Source: Salinispora fenicalii
GTDB taxonomy: Bacteria > Actinomycetota > Actinomycetes > Mycobacteriales > Micromonosporaceae
Assembly: GCF_000514815.1 (NCBI RefSeq)
Contig: NZ_AZWQ01000031.1
Location: forward strand, 1-64,000
Direction: 5' to 3'
Length of the DNA stretch: 64,000 nucleotides
Below the pieces are notes generated by a model that ran no database searches, had not been told where the DNA came from, and saw only the letters and a list, made by a program, of their open reading frames with translations. Shown in pieces: positions 7,246 through 15,468 of this stretch. The number at the start of each line of letters is the position of its first letter. Position 1 is the stretch's first letter. The position numbers were made by a program, and so were the translations under genes.

Positions 7246-7964
7246 CAGGTGGTGCCCTCGGTGGCCGGCACCGGGCGGGAGTCCCGGCGCCGGACCCGGC
7301 GGGCCGCCGCCGCACCGGCCAGGGTCAGCGCGGCCAGACCGGCCACGGCGGCGAGGAACTGCGGCGAGGTGGGATCGGTCAGCGAGCCACCGACCGCGGT
7401 GTAGGCGACAATTCCCGGCGTCATACCGATCGCCGAGCCCAGGGCGTAGTCGCGCAGCCGGACGGCGGTCACCCCGGAGCCGTAGTTGAGCAGCGCGAAC
7501 GGGACCAGCGGCACGAGTCGCAGCCCGATCACCGCGATCAGCCCGCGCCGCGCCAGGAACTGGTCCAGGCGGTGCAGCCGGCCGCCGACGAGCCGCTCCA
7601 CGGCCGGGCGACCCAGCAGCCGGCCGAGCAGGAACGACGCCACCGCTCCCAGGGTCGCCCCCACCAGCACCACCACTGATCCGCCGACCACCCCGAACAG
7701 CGCCCCGGCAGCCGCGGTGAGCAGCACCCCGGGGACCAGCAGCACGGTGCCCAGGGCGTACCCGACGATGTAGAGCAGCGGTGCCCACGGCCCGGCGGCG
7801 GCGACGCGGTCCTGCAGCGTCTCCACGTCCGGGGTGCCCTGGGTGGCCAGCAGCGTCGCCGCGCCGGCCAGCAGGACCACCAGGAAGGCCAGCCTCGGCC
7901 ACGGTGAGCCGACGATCCGGACGAGCCGTGACGTCGCCGCGGGCTGGGCTGATTCGTCGGTCAT
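7245..7964 (-). CDS. TVP38/TMEM64 (VTT domain) family membrane protein
   Basis: This 239-residue membrane protein has a cytosolic N-terminus of about 25 residues, a first transmembrane helix, then the VTT core: VPGVLLTAAAGALFG, SFLLGRLLGRP, a GLIAVIGLRLVPLVPF segment and a glycine-rich re-entrant region. Family proteins (DedA/TVP38 superfamily) are linked to lipid scrambling or carrier recycling. ATG at 7964 overlaps the oxidoreductase stop (ATGA). Co-location with a CDP-alcohol phosphatidyltransferase and YnjBCD-type importer matches the E. coli ydjXYZ-ynj region. Confidence 0.88.
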   Translation of the reverse strand: MTDESAQPAATSRLVRIVGSPWPRLAFLVVLLAGAATLLATQGTPDVETLQDRVAAAGPWAPLLYIVGYALGTVLLVPGVLLTAAAGALFGVVGGSVVVLVGATLGAVASFLLGRLLGRPAVERLVGGRLHRLDQFLARRGLIAVIGLRLVPLVPFALLNYGSGVTAVRLRDYALGSAIGMTPGIVAYTAVGGSLTDPTSPQFLAAVAGLAALTLAGAAAARRVRRRDSRPVPATEGTT

Positions 7965-9409
7965 CGGTTCCCACCCCGGATCGGGTGCAGGGCGCGGCGC
8001 AGGGTGCGGAGCGCGGTCATCGCCCGGGTCGGCAGCGGCGCGGTCAGGTCGGCGCGGAGCTGGGCGAGACTGGCGTTCCACGGCCCGTCCCCGTACGTCG
8101 GGTAGGGGTGCACGGTGCTGGCCACGTCGCGTACCTTCGCGCCGCGCCGGATCGCGGCGGCGAGCTCGGCGATCGTCTCACCGGCCCGGGGCGAGACGAC
8201 GGTGGCGCCGAGGAGCCGGCCGCCCGGCCCGCTCACCAGCTGGGTGAATCCGTCGGTACGACCGTCGGTGATCGCCCGGTCGACGTGGTCGTGGGCGAGC
8301 CGTTCCGCACGTGCTCGGGTGCCGTGCCGCTGGCGGGCCTGGGCGAGGGTCGCCCCGACGCGCGCCACCTCCGGGTCGGTGAAGGTCACCCACGGTACGG
8401 CGGCGTAGTCGATGCGGCGGCGCAGCCCGAGCAGCGCGTTGGTGGCGGCGTATCCGCCCTGCACCCCGGCGACGTGGGTGAACGGGAGGGTGCCGGTGAC
8501 GTCACCGGCGGCGAAGATCCGCCGGTTGCTGGTCCGCATCATGCCGTCGATCACGACGTGCCCCTGCTCGGCGCAGCGCACTCCGGCGGCGGCCAGGCCC
8601 AGGTCGGTGCTGCGCGGTCGACGTCCGGTGGCGACCAGGATCCGGTCGACCTCGACCGTTGGGCCGTTGCTGAGGTGGAGCGTGCCGCCGGCGACCCGGT
8701 CGACGCCGGTCCCGGTCACCACGGTCACGCCCTCGGTGCGGAGCCGTTCGGCGATCAGCGCGCCGACCTCCGGCTCCTCCTTGCCCAGTAGCCGGTCGGC
8801 CAGCTCGATGAGGGTGACCTCGACGCCGAGCCGGGCGAGGGCCTGGCCCAGCTCGCAGCCGATCGGGCCGCCGCCGAGGATCGCCAGCCGCCGGGGCAAC
8901 TCGGTGAGGTCCCAGAGCGTGTCGGTGGTCAGCGGGTCGGCCTCGGCGAGGCCGGGCACGGTGGGTAGGGCCGGCGCGGCACCAGTGGCGATCAGTGCCC
9001 AGCGGAACCGGGCTGGTCGGGTGCCCGCGTCGTCGGTGATTTGTAGCGTCCCCGGTCCGGTGAACTTCGCTCGGCCGGCCACCACCGTCGCCCCCGTGGC
9101 GCTGATCGCCGCGGGGGAGTCCACCGGCTCGATTCGGGTGATCGATGCCCGTACGTGGGCGAGCACGGCGGCGTCGTCGACCTTCGGCGGGCCGGTCTGC
9201 ACCCCGTACCGGTCGGCGGTGCGGACGGCGTGCGCGGCGTGCGCGGCGGCGATCAGCGATTTGCTGGGCACGCATCCGGTCCAGAGGCAGTCACCCCCGG
9301 TGCGCTCGGATTCGACCAGCAGCACCCGGGCACCGAACCGGCCGGCGGTCTTGGCTGCCACGAGCCCCGCGGTGCCGCCACCGAGGACCACAAGATCCCA
9401 CTCTTCCAC
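7961..9409 (-). CDS. FAD-dependent pyridine nucleotide-disulfide oxidoreductase (MerA/Lpd-like)
   Basis: This 482-residue class I disulfide reductase has an N-terminal FAD-binding GGGTAG, the redox-active pair in CLWTGC (Cys41, Cys46), an NAD(P)-binding LGGGPIGCELG near residue 170, a second FAD contact at FAAGDVTG and a C-terminal dimerisation domain. The usual C-terminal catalytic HPxxxE pattern reads HPYPTYGD, so the acidic partner would be Asp. No N-terminal heavy-metal domain or C-terminal Cys pair of true MerA is present. GTG at 9409 follows AGGAAGG. It is the first gene of the operon; its substrate is unknown, but it may reduce a disulfide or thiol adduct of the solute imported by the ABC genes (inference). 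Confidence 0.88.
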   Translation of the reverse strand: MEEWDLVVLGGGTAGLVAAKTAGRFGARVLLVESERTGGDCLWTGCVPSKSLIAAAHAAHAVRTADRYGVQTGPPKVDDAAVLAHVRASITRIEPVDSPAAISATGATVVAGRAKFTGPGTLQITDDAGTRPARFRWALIATGAAPALPTVPGLAEADPLTTDTLWDLTELPRRLAILGGGPIGCELGQALARLGVEVTLIELADRLLGKEEPEVGALIAERLRTEGVTVVTGTGVDRVAGGTLHLSNGPTVEVDRILVATGRRPRSTDLGLAAAGVRCAEQGHVVIDGMMRTSNRRIFAAGDVTGTLPFTHVAGVQGGYAATNALLGLRRRIDYAAVPWVTFTDPEVARVGATLAQARQRHGTRARAERLAHDHVDRAITDGRTDGFTQLVSGPGGRLLGATVVSPRAGETIAELAAAIRRGAKVRDVASTVHPYPTYGDGPWNASLAQLRADLTAPLPTRAMTALRTLRRALHPIRGGNR

Positions 9410-9540
9410 CCAATCCAGCCTTCCTCGCTGTGCCGCCCGTGCGGCCGTGCCTGTTCAGGATGCCCGGTTGGGGCCCCGGCCACCGAACCCGGTAATGCAA
9501 CGGTGAGAACTAGTTGTGGCGGATCGGCGCGGTGGCCGGC

Positions 9541-10086
9541 TCAGGAGCGGCTGGTGGTCTTGCGGGCGCGGTAGGCGGTGACGGCGGCCCGGTTGCCGCA
9601 GCCGGCGTCGCAGAAGCGGCGGGATCGGTTTCGCGACAGGTCGACCAGGACGTTGCCGCACTCGGGATGGTCGCAGCTTCGTAGTCGGCCCAGTTCGCCG
9701 CTGCGGACGAGGTCGACCATCGCCATGGCGGACTCCACCGCCATCCGGGTCGCGAGCGGCGCGTCCCGGGGCACCGCGTGCAGGTGGTACGGCTCGTTGT
9801 CGTGCGTGATGAGCTGGGGTAGGGCGGAGTTCTCCCGGAGCAGCCCGTTGACGATGGACACGATCTCGTCGGTGTCGCTGTGCCAGATCCGGCGCAGCCG
9901 GGGACGCAGCTCGCGTACCGCCCGCAGTTCGTCGTCGGTGTGCTCGTGTCGGCCGCTGTACGCGTGCGCGATGAAGAAGTTGTTCAGCGCGGCCGTGTCG
10001 GGCAGGTCGTCGCCGGCTCTGCCGTCGGTGTTCACCAGGGCCGCGGCGGCGATCAATGAATGTTCGGTGTCATGGGCAAAAAGCAA
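9541..10086 (-). CDS. CGNR zinc-finger (ABATE domain) transcriptional regulator
   Basis: The protein has an N-terminal ABATE-type domain (a stress-response-linked domain, residues about 1-125) and a C-terminal CGNR finger with CDHPECGNVL, RFCDAGCGNR and RARK. CGNR proteins are putative DNA-binding regulators. A consensus AGGAG lies 5 nt before TTG at 10086, which makes that the likeliest start; an ATG five codons upstream (10101) has no ribosome site. It is divergent from the EamA exporter at 10173 with an 86-nt shared promoter region, so it probably regulates that gene (inference). Confidence 0.85.
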   Translation of the reverse strand: MLFAHDTEHSLIAAAALVNTDGRAGDDLPDTAALNNFFIAHAYSGRHEHTDDELRAVRELRPRLRRIWHSDTDEIVSIVNGLLRENSALPQLITHDNEPYHLHAVPRDAPLATRMAVESAMAMVDLVRSGELGRLRSCDHPECGNVLVDLSRNRSRRFCDAGCGNRAAVTAYRARKTTSRS

Positions 10087-10172
10087 CTTGACTCCTGTCA
10101 TGGCGGCAGCCTAGCGTCATCAGCGTTGCCTCATTTTGCTCATGACATGGTGTTGTTGCCAAGGAGAAACCC

Positions 10173-11135
10173 ATGCGTCAACCCCCGCGCGGCAGCGCCG
10201 GCCTCCTGCTGGCGGTGCTCTCGGCACTGACCTTCGCGACCTCCGGGACGTTCGCCCGCTCGTTGATCGACGCCGGCTGGTCCGCCGAGGCGGCGGTGGT
10301 CGTCCGGGTCGGCCTCGCTGCCCTGGTGTTGACGGTGCCAGCGGTGCTGGCGCTGCGCGGCCGCTGGTCGATCCTCCGGCGCAACGCCGCCTCGATCGGT
10401 GCGTTCGGGCTGCTCGGCGTCGCCCTCGCCCAGGTGTGCTTCTTCAACGCGGTGCGCTACCTGCCGGTCGGCGTCGCGCTGATGTTGGAGTACCTGGCCG
10501 TCGTGGTGGTGGTCGGCTGGATGTGGCTGGCCCACGGGCAACGACCCCGCCGGCTCACCGTCGCCGGGTCGGTCGTCGCCCTGGCCGGGCTCGGCCTCGT
10601 GCTCGACCTCGCCGGGGCCGGGCGGCTCGACCCGGTGGGTGTGCTCTGGGGACTCGGCGCGGCTGTCGGGCTCGCCGGCTACTTCGTGCTCGCCGGCCGG
10701 ATGGACGCGAACCTCCCGTCGGTGGTGCTGGCCTCCGGTGGGATGGCGGTCGGCGCCGGTGTGCTGCTCCTTCTCGGGCTGGTCGGGGTGTTGCCGCTGC
10801 GGACGTACACCGGCCCGGTGGACTTCGCCGGGCAGCGCACCAGCTGGCTGGTGCCGGTGGCGGGGCTGGTGCTGGTCGCGGCCGTGCTCGCGTACCTCAC
10901 CGGGGTTGCCTCGACCCGTCTCCTCGGTGCCCGGCTGGCCTCCTTCGTCGGGCTGACCGAGGTGATGTTCGCCGTGCTCATCGCCTGGCTGGTGCTGACC
11001 GAACTGCCCACCGCGGTGCAGCTCGTCGGTGGGGCTCTGATCGTCGCCGGGGTGGCCCTGGTCCGCCTCGACGAGCCACGCGAGACCCCAATGGTGGAGC
11101 AGGGGCAGAAACCGGCACTCGCCACCCGCGGTTGA
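10173..11135 (+). CDS. EamA/DMT-family exporter
   Basis: The 320-residue protein contains ten hydrophobic segments arranged as two EamA repeats (about residues 8-140 and 150-295), the layout of drug/metabolite transporters such as RhaT/YdcZ-like amino acid or metabolite exporters. ATG at 10173 has AAGGAG 6 nt upstream. The C-terminal 25 residues are polar and cytosolic. The neighbouring divergent CGNR gene is a likely regulator. The substrate cannot be read from sequence. Confidence 0.87.
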   Translation: MRQPPRGSAGLLLAVLSALTFATSGTFARSLIDAGWSAEAAVVVRVGLAALVLTVPAVLALRGRWSILRRNAASIGAFGLLGVALAQVCFFNAVRYLPVGVALMLEYLAVVVVVGWMWLAHGQRPRRLTVAGSVVALAGLGLVLDLAGAGRLDPVGVLWGLGAAVGLAGYFVLAGRMDANLPSVVLASGGMAVGAGVLLLLGLVGVLPLRTYTGPVDFAGQRTSWLVPVAGLVLVAAVLAYLTGVASTRLLGARLASFVGLTEVMFAVLIAWLVLTELPTAVQLVGGALIVAGVALVRLDEPRETPMVEQGQKPALATRG

Positions 11136-11154
11136 CCCTGGCAAGCTCGACGCC

Positions 11155-11470
11155 ATGCTGAGAACGGCGGTGTTCGATGCGGACGAAACCCTGCTCGACC
11201 TCCGCCCGGCGGCTCCCTTCCCCGATGCGCTGCCGGCGCTCGCGGAGTCGGCGGATCGTCCAGAACGTGGTCGGGGCGCAGAACGCCGGGCTGCGTGGAG
11301 TCTGGCTTAGCCGCGATGGTCGATCCTGCCCACCGGGGGTGCGGCCAGACGCGGAGCTGTCTACTTTGACGGATCTTCCTGCCGTCTTGGCTGCTCTTGC
11401 GGACGAAGACGATCTTCGGGGCGCAATCGGAAAGGCCTCTGGTGCAAACGTCGACAGTGCTGTTCGATGA
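11155..11470 (+). pseudogene. HAD-superfamily hydrolase remnant with internal deletion
   Basis: ATG at 11155 opens a frame starting MLRTAVFDADETLLDLRPA, the DxDxT motif I of HAD phosphatases. Within 30 codons the frame loses similarity. A second frame (from about 11264) then resumes with VVGAQNAGLRGVWLSRDG...LTDLPAVLAALA, the C-terminal motif IV end of the same family. The cap domain and motifs II/III, about 130 residues, are missing and the two ends are out of frame. It is therefore a decayed gene. A complete HAD gene of the same general class is present at 23421. Confidence 0.8.
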
Positions 11471-11500
11471 CTGCCACGTCCCGCAACGAGAGGATCCGAT

Positions 11501-13219
11501 GTGAGTAGACGCTTCACCGCAGGCGCCGTCGCTACCGTGACGGGCCTGGCGTTGACGGTCACGGGTCTGAGTGTCCCCGCCGGCGCCGCACCGAGCAGCA
11601 GCGAAACCTTCACTGTGGTCGCGGAGGACGGCGTCAGCGCCGAGGCGGCCCTGGCGGAGATCCAAGCAGCCGGGGGCGCCGTCGTAACCCGGATCGATGA
11701 TGTCGGCGTGTTCCAGGTGACCAGCGACCAAGCCGACTTTACTGATCGGATTGCCGAGGCAGACAACCTGATCGGTGCCGTCGAGCAGAAGGCCATCGGC
11801 CGTAAGCCCAAGCTGGACCCGGTCGAGCAGGAGGCGCTGCTGACCACCATCAACAGCAAGGGCTCCGGCAAGGGCAAGGACTCTGGCAAGGGCAAGGGCT
11901 CCGGCAAGGGCAAGAAGATGGACCCGCTGGACGACAAGCTGTGGGGCCTGGACATGATCCGCGCCGACAAGGCCCGGAAGAAGGAGTCCGGCGACCGGCG
12001 CGTCACCGTCGGCGTGCTGGACACCGGTGTCGACGCCAGCCACCCCGACATCGCACCGAACTTCAACTGGGCGTTGTCCCGCAACTTCGCGCCGGACATG
12101 CCCGAGGTCGACGGTGAGTGCGAGGTGGCGAGCTGCCTCGACCCGGTCGGCACCGATGACGGCGGCCACGGCACCCACGTGGCAGGCACCATCGGCGCCG
12201 CCGCCAACGGCTTCGGCCTCTCCGGGGTCGCGCCGAACGTCTCGCTGGTGGAGCTGAAGGGCGGCCAGGACTCCGGCTACTTCTTCCTGGAGCCGGTGGT
12301 CCAGTCGTTGATGCACGCCGGCCGGGCCGGGCTCGACGTGGTGAACATGTCCTTCTACGTCGACCCGTGGCTCTACAACTGCACCGCCAACCCGGCCGAC
12401 TCGCCCGAACACCAGGCTGAGCAGCGGGCCATCATCAAGGCGATGAAGCGGGCCCTGAACTTCGCCCACGAACAGGGCGTCACCCTGGTCGGCTCCCTCG
12501 GCAACAACCACGAGGACCTGGGCGACCCCCGGATCGACACGTCCAGCCCGGACTTCGGTGACACCCCGCCGTACCCGCGTGAGATCGACAATGACAGCTG
12601 CTGGAACATGCCGACCGAAGGGCCGCACGTGATCGGCGTCTCCGCCGTCGGCCCCTCGGGCAAGAAGGCCGCCTACTCCAACTACGGCACCGAGCGGATC
12701 GGTATCGCCGCTCCCGGCGGCTGGTTCCGCGACGGTTTCGGCACGGACACCTTCCGCACCTTCCCCAACCTGATCCTCTCCACCTACCCGGAGAAGGTGC
12801 TCAAGGAAGACGGCCTGGTGGACGCGGACGGCAACATCGATCCGAGCGCCGAAGGGCTCATCTTCAAGGACTGCAAGAGCACCGGTGAGTGCGGCTACTA
12901 CCGCTACCTCCAGGGCACCTCGATGGCGTCGCCGCACGCCTCGGGCGTGGCCGCGCTGATCGTCAGCAAGCACGGGAAGAAGCAGGGCCGCAACGGCTAC
13001 GGTCTGGCCCCGGACCTGGTCGAGCAGCACCTCTACCGCACCGCCACCGAGCAGGCCTGCCCGAACCCGCGGCTACAGCAGTACCGTGACGAGGGCCGCG
13101 ACGAGACCTACGACGCGTACTGCGACGGTGGGCGCAACTTCAACGGCTTCTACGGGCACGGCGTCATCGACGCGTACGAGGCGGTAACCACCCCGCTCAA
13201 GTCGCACGGCCGGCCGTAA
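11501..13219 (+). CDS. secreted S8 subtilisin-family serine protease
   Basis: The 572-residue preproprotein has a signal peptide (about 1-30, cleavage near AGAA), an inhibitor-I9-like propeptide (about 35-100), a lysine/glycine-rich linker (SGKGK repeats, about 119-139) and a subtilase domain. Catalytic residues are visible: Asp174 in VLDTGVD, His223 in GHGTHVAG, Asn335 in GNN and Ser474 in GTSMASPHASG. It should degrade extracellular protein after autoprocessing. GTG at 11501 has GAGAGG upstream. A 13-bp hairpin terminator follows at 13235. The repetitive basic linker between propeptide and catalytic domain is unusual and may be a processing or wall-binding segment. Confidence 0.92.
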   Translation: MSRRFTAGAVATVTGLALTVTGLSVPAGAAPSSSETFTVVAEDGVSAEAALAEIQAAGGAVVTRIDDVGVFQVTSDQADFTDRIAEADNLIGAVEQKAIGRKPKLDPVEQEALLTTINSKGSGKGKDSGKGKGSGKGKKMDPLDDKLWGLDMIRADKARKKESGDRRVTVGVLDTGVDASHPDIAPNFNWALSRNFAPDMPEVDGECEVASCLDPVGTDDGGHGTHVAGTIGAAANGFGLSGVAPNVSLVELKGGQDSGYFFLEPVVQSLMHAGRAGLDVVNMSFYVDPWLYNCTANPADSPEHQAEQRAIIKAMKRALNFAHEQGVTLVGSLGNNHEDLGDPRIDTSSPDFGDTPPYPREIDNDSCWNMPTEGPHVIGVSAVGPSGKKAAYSNYGTERIGIAAPGGWFRDGFGTDTFRTFPNLILSTYPEKVLKEDGLVDADGNIDPSAEGLIFKDCKSTGECGYYRYLQGTSMASPHASGVAALIVSKHGKKQGRNGYGLAPDLVEQHLYRTATEQACPNPRLQQYRDEGRDETYDAYCDGGRNFNGFYGHGVIDAYEAVTTPLKSHGRP

Positions 13220-13234
13220 GGCGGACCGAGCACT

Positions 13235-13265
13235 GGCCCGGCCGACCCGACAGGTCGGCCGGGCC
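13235..13265. terminator. 13-bp hairpin terminator
   Basis: Perfect inverted repeat ggcccggccgacc / ggtcggccgggcc with a 5-nt loop, placed 15 nt after the protease stop and before the convergent IclR-type gene. Confidence 0.75.
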
Positions 13266-13318
13266 TTCCGGCTCAGCGCACCGCGTGGGCCCCAACCGGT
13301 CAGCGCGGCACGTCGGCT

Positions 13319-13990
13319 TCAGCGCAGCGCGTCGGCGACGGTGCCGGCGGCCGTGCGGACCTGACCGCCGATCGTCTCGGTGTCCAGCGGCGTCAGGGAG
13401 ACCACACCGACGCTCGCCTCCAGCCCCGGTACGCCCAGCACGGGCGCAGCCACCCCGTACGCCCCGGACTGCAACTCCCCAGCCGTGTCCACCGGCTCGG
13501 CCACGCCGGCTCGGCCGGCGAGAATCGCCCGCCCGGCCGCCCCCCGCTCCAGCGGATGCCGCGCCCCAGTCCGGTACGCCACGTGCAGGGCGGTCCAACT
13601 CGGTTCGACCACCGCCAGCGCGACGCCCTCACCGCCCTCGACCACGGTCAGGTGCGCGGTCGCCCCGGTCTGCTCGGCGAGTTGCCGCAGCGCCGGCAGC
13701 GCCCCCTCGGCCAGCAGCGGCTGGGCCCGCCGGGCCAGATTCAGCACCCCTACGCCGAGGCGGAGTCGACCGTCGGTGTCGCGGCGCAGCAGGCCATGCG
13801 CGTTCAACGGCGCGACCAGCCGGTACACGGCGGCGCGCCCGATCCGCAGCTGGCCCGCCAGCTCGGTGACGGTCAACCCGCCGGGCGCGTCGGCGACCAG
13901 GTGCAGCAGGCGCAACCCCCGGTCCAGCGTCTGTGCGCTCTCGCCGCCCCGCGGGGTCGGCGGGTTGCTGCGTCGGGGGGTCGTGTCCAC
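13319..13990 (-). CDS. IclR-family transcriptional regulator
   Basis: The 223-residue protein has an N-terminal winged helix-turn-helix (residues about 18-80: QTLDRGLRLLHLVADAPGGL, then LRIGRAAVYRLVAPL) and an IclR effector domain (TGATAHLTVVEGGEGVALAV, then HVAYRTGARHPLERGAAGRA). IclR regulators repress or activate catabolic operons upon small-ligand binding. The C-terminal domain is a little shorter than the usual 250-residue family length. GTG at 13990 is used. It is divergent from cysS, about 60 bp apart, but cysS is essential and unlikely to be its sole target. Confidence 0.87.
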   Translation of the reverse strand: MDTTPRRSNPPTPRGGESAQTLDRGLRLLHLVADAPGGLTVTELAGQLRIGRAAVYRLVAPLNAHGLLRRDTDGRLRLGVGVLNLARRAQPLLAEGALPALRQLAEQTGATAHLTVVEGGEGVALAVVEPSWTALHVAYRTGARHPLERGAAGRAILAGRAGVAEPVDTAGELQSGAYGVAAPVLGVPGLEASVGVVSLTPLDTETIGGQVRTAAGTVADALR

Positions 13991-14052
13991 GCCAGCAGCG
14001 TACGACCCGGCTCCCGGCGGCCCGAGGAAGCGGGGACGGATACCCTTGTCTA

Positions 14053-15468
14053 GTGACCCTACGCCTGTATGACACCGCCACCCGTTCGGTGCGGGACTTC
14101 GTCCCGCGGGAAGCCGGCAAGGTGGGGATCTACCTGTGTGGTCTCACCCTTCAGGCGCCGCCGCACATCGGTCACCTTCGCTCCGGCATCAACTACGACG
14201 TGCTCCGCCGATGGCTGCTGGCACGCGGGCTCGAGGTCCGCTTCATTCGTAATCTTACCGATATCGACGACAAAATCCTGGTCAAGGCGGTGGAGCAGGA
14301 CCGGCCGTATTGGTCGATCGCCTACGCCAACGAGCTGAAGCTGACCGCCGCGTACCGGGCGTTGAACGTGCTGCCCCCGACCTACGAGCCACGGGCCACC
14401 GGGCACATCCCGGAGATGCTGCAGCTGATCGCGAAGCTGATCGACGCCGGCCACGCCTACCCGGCCTCCGACGGCTCCGGCGATGTCTACTTCGACGTGC
14501 ACTCCTGGCCCGCGTACGGGGCGCTGTCCAACCAGGCCCCGAGCGACATGCAGCCCGCCGGCGACGCCCCCGAACGGTGCAAACGTGACCCGCGCGACTT
14601 CGCCCTCTGGAAGGGGGCCAAGCCCGGCGAGCCCGCCGACGCGTACTGGCCGTCGCCGTGGGGTCGGGGCCGGCCCGGCTGGCACATCGAGTGCTCGGCG
14701 ATGTGCTGGCGCTACCTCGGCAGCGAGTTCGACATCCACGGCGGCGGGCTGGACCTGACCTTCCCGCACCACGAGAACGAACTCGCCCAGTCGCAGGCGG
14801 CCGGCCTGCCGTTCGCCCGTTACTGGGTGCATCACGGCCTGCTCAACATCGCCGGCACGAAGATGGGCAAGTCCTGCGGCAACGCCCTCGACCTGACGTA
14901 CGTGGACTCGCTCGGGGTGCGTCCGGTGGAGCTGCGCTACTACTACGCCGCCGCCCACTACCGGTCGGTGATCGACTACTCGGAGGACGCGCTGCGCGAG
15001 GCGGCCGTCGCGTACCGGCGGATCGAGGGCTTCGTGCAGCGGTCCGCCGAGCGGGTCGGCGCCGGCCAACCCGCGGTGGTGCCCGCAGCGTTCGCCGCGG
15101 CCATGGACGACGACCTGAACACCTCAGCGGCGCTCGCCGTGCTGCACGAGACGGTTCGGGACGGCAACACCGCGCTGACCGGCGGCGACGATGTGACGGT
15201 CCGCACCGCGCTCGGCCAGGTGCGGGCGATGCTGGATATCCTCGGGGTCGATCCACTCGACCCGGCGTGGAGCGCCGGCGGCGGCACGGACGACCTGTGC
15301 GCCGTGGTCGACTCGCTGGTGCAGCTAGCCCTGGAGCAGCGGGCGCAGGCGCGCAGCCGCAAGGACTGGTCCGCCGCCGATGCGATCCGCGACCAGCTCA
15401 AGCTGGCCGGCGTCGTGGTCGAGGACACCCCCAACGGCCCCCGTTGGACTATTGGAGAGCAGGACTGA
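14053..15468 (+). CDS. cysS: cysteinyl-tRNA synthetase
   Basis: The 471-residue class I synthetase charges tRNA-Cys. It has the HIGH motif (38-41), zinc-ligand Cys29 in [12 protein letters not shown] and [10 protein letters not shown] further zinc-site motifs, and the KMSKS loop as KMGKS in [10 protein letters not shown]. The GTG at 14053 gives the expected start MTLRLYDT. It overlaps rlmB by one base, the usual actinobacterial cysS-rlmB pair. MshC, the mycothiol ligase paralogue, is shorter and not paired with rlmB, so cysS is preferred. The Gly in KMGKS is a mild deviation from canonical KMSKS. Confidence 0.93.
   Translation: MTLRLYDTATRSVRDFVPREAGKVGIYLCGLTLQAPPHIGHLRSGINYDVLRRWLLARGLEVRFIRNLTDIDDKILVKAVEQDRPYWSIAYANELKLTAAYRALNVLPPTYEPRATGHIPEMLQLIAKLIDAGHAYPASDGSGDVYFDVHSWPAYGALSNQAPSDMQPAGDAPERCKRDPRDFALWKGAKPGEPADAYWPSPWGRGRPGWHIECSAMCWRYLGSEFDIHGGGLDLTFPHHENELAQSQAAGLPFARYWVHHGLLNIAGTKMGKSCGNALDLTYVDSLGVRPVELRYYYAAAHYRSVIDYSEDALREAAVAYRRIEGFVQRSAERVGAGQPAVVPAAFAAAMDDDLNTSAALAVLHETVRDGNTALTGGDDVTVRTALGQVRAMLDILGVDPLDPAWSAGGGTDDLCAVVDSLVQLALEQRAQARSRKDWSAADAIRDQLKLAGVVVEDTPNGPRWTIGEQD

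Noticed and set aside
10679-13030. 783-codon open frame on the minus strand across the EamA and subtilase genes
   Set aside because: It is antisense to two well-supported genes, has no domain, and its composition (Val/Gly/Asp/His-rich) is typical of the complement of high-GC genes.
13933-14052. N-terminal extension of cysS to 13933
   Set aside because: The extension overlaps the IclR gene and has no similarity to CysRS; GTG 14053 gives the exact family start.
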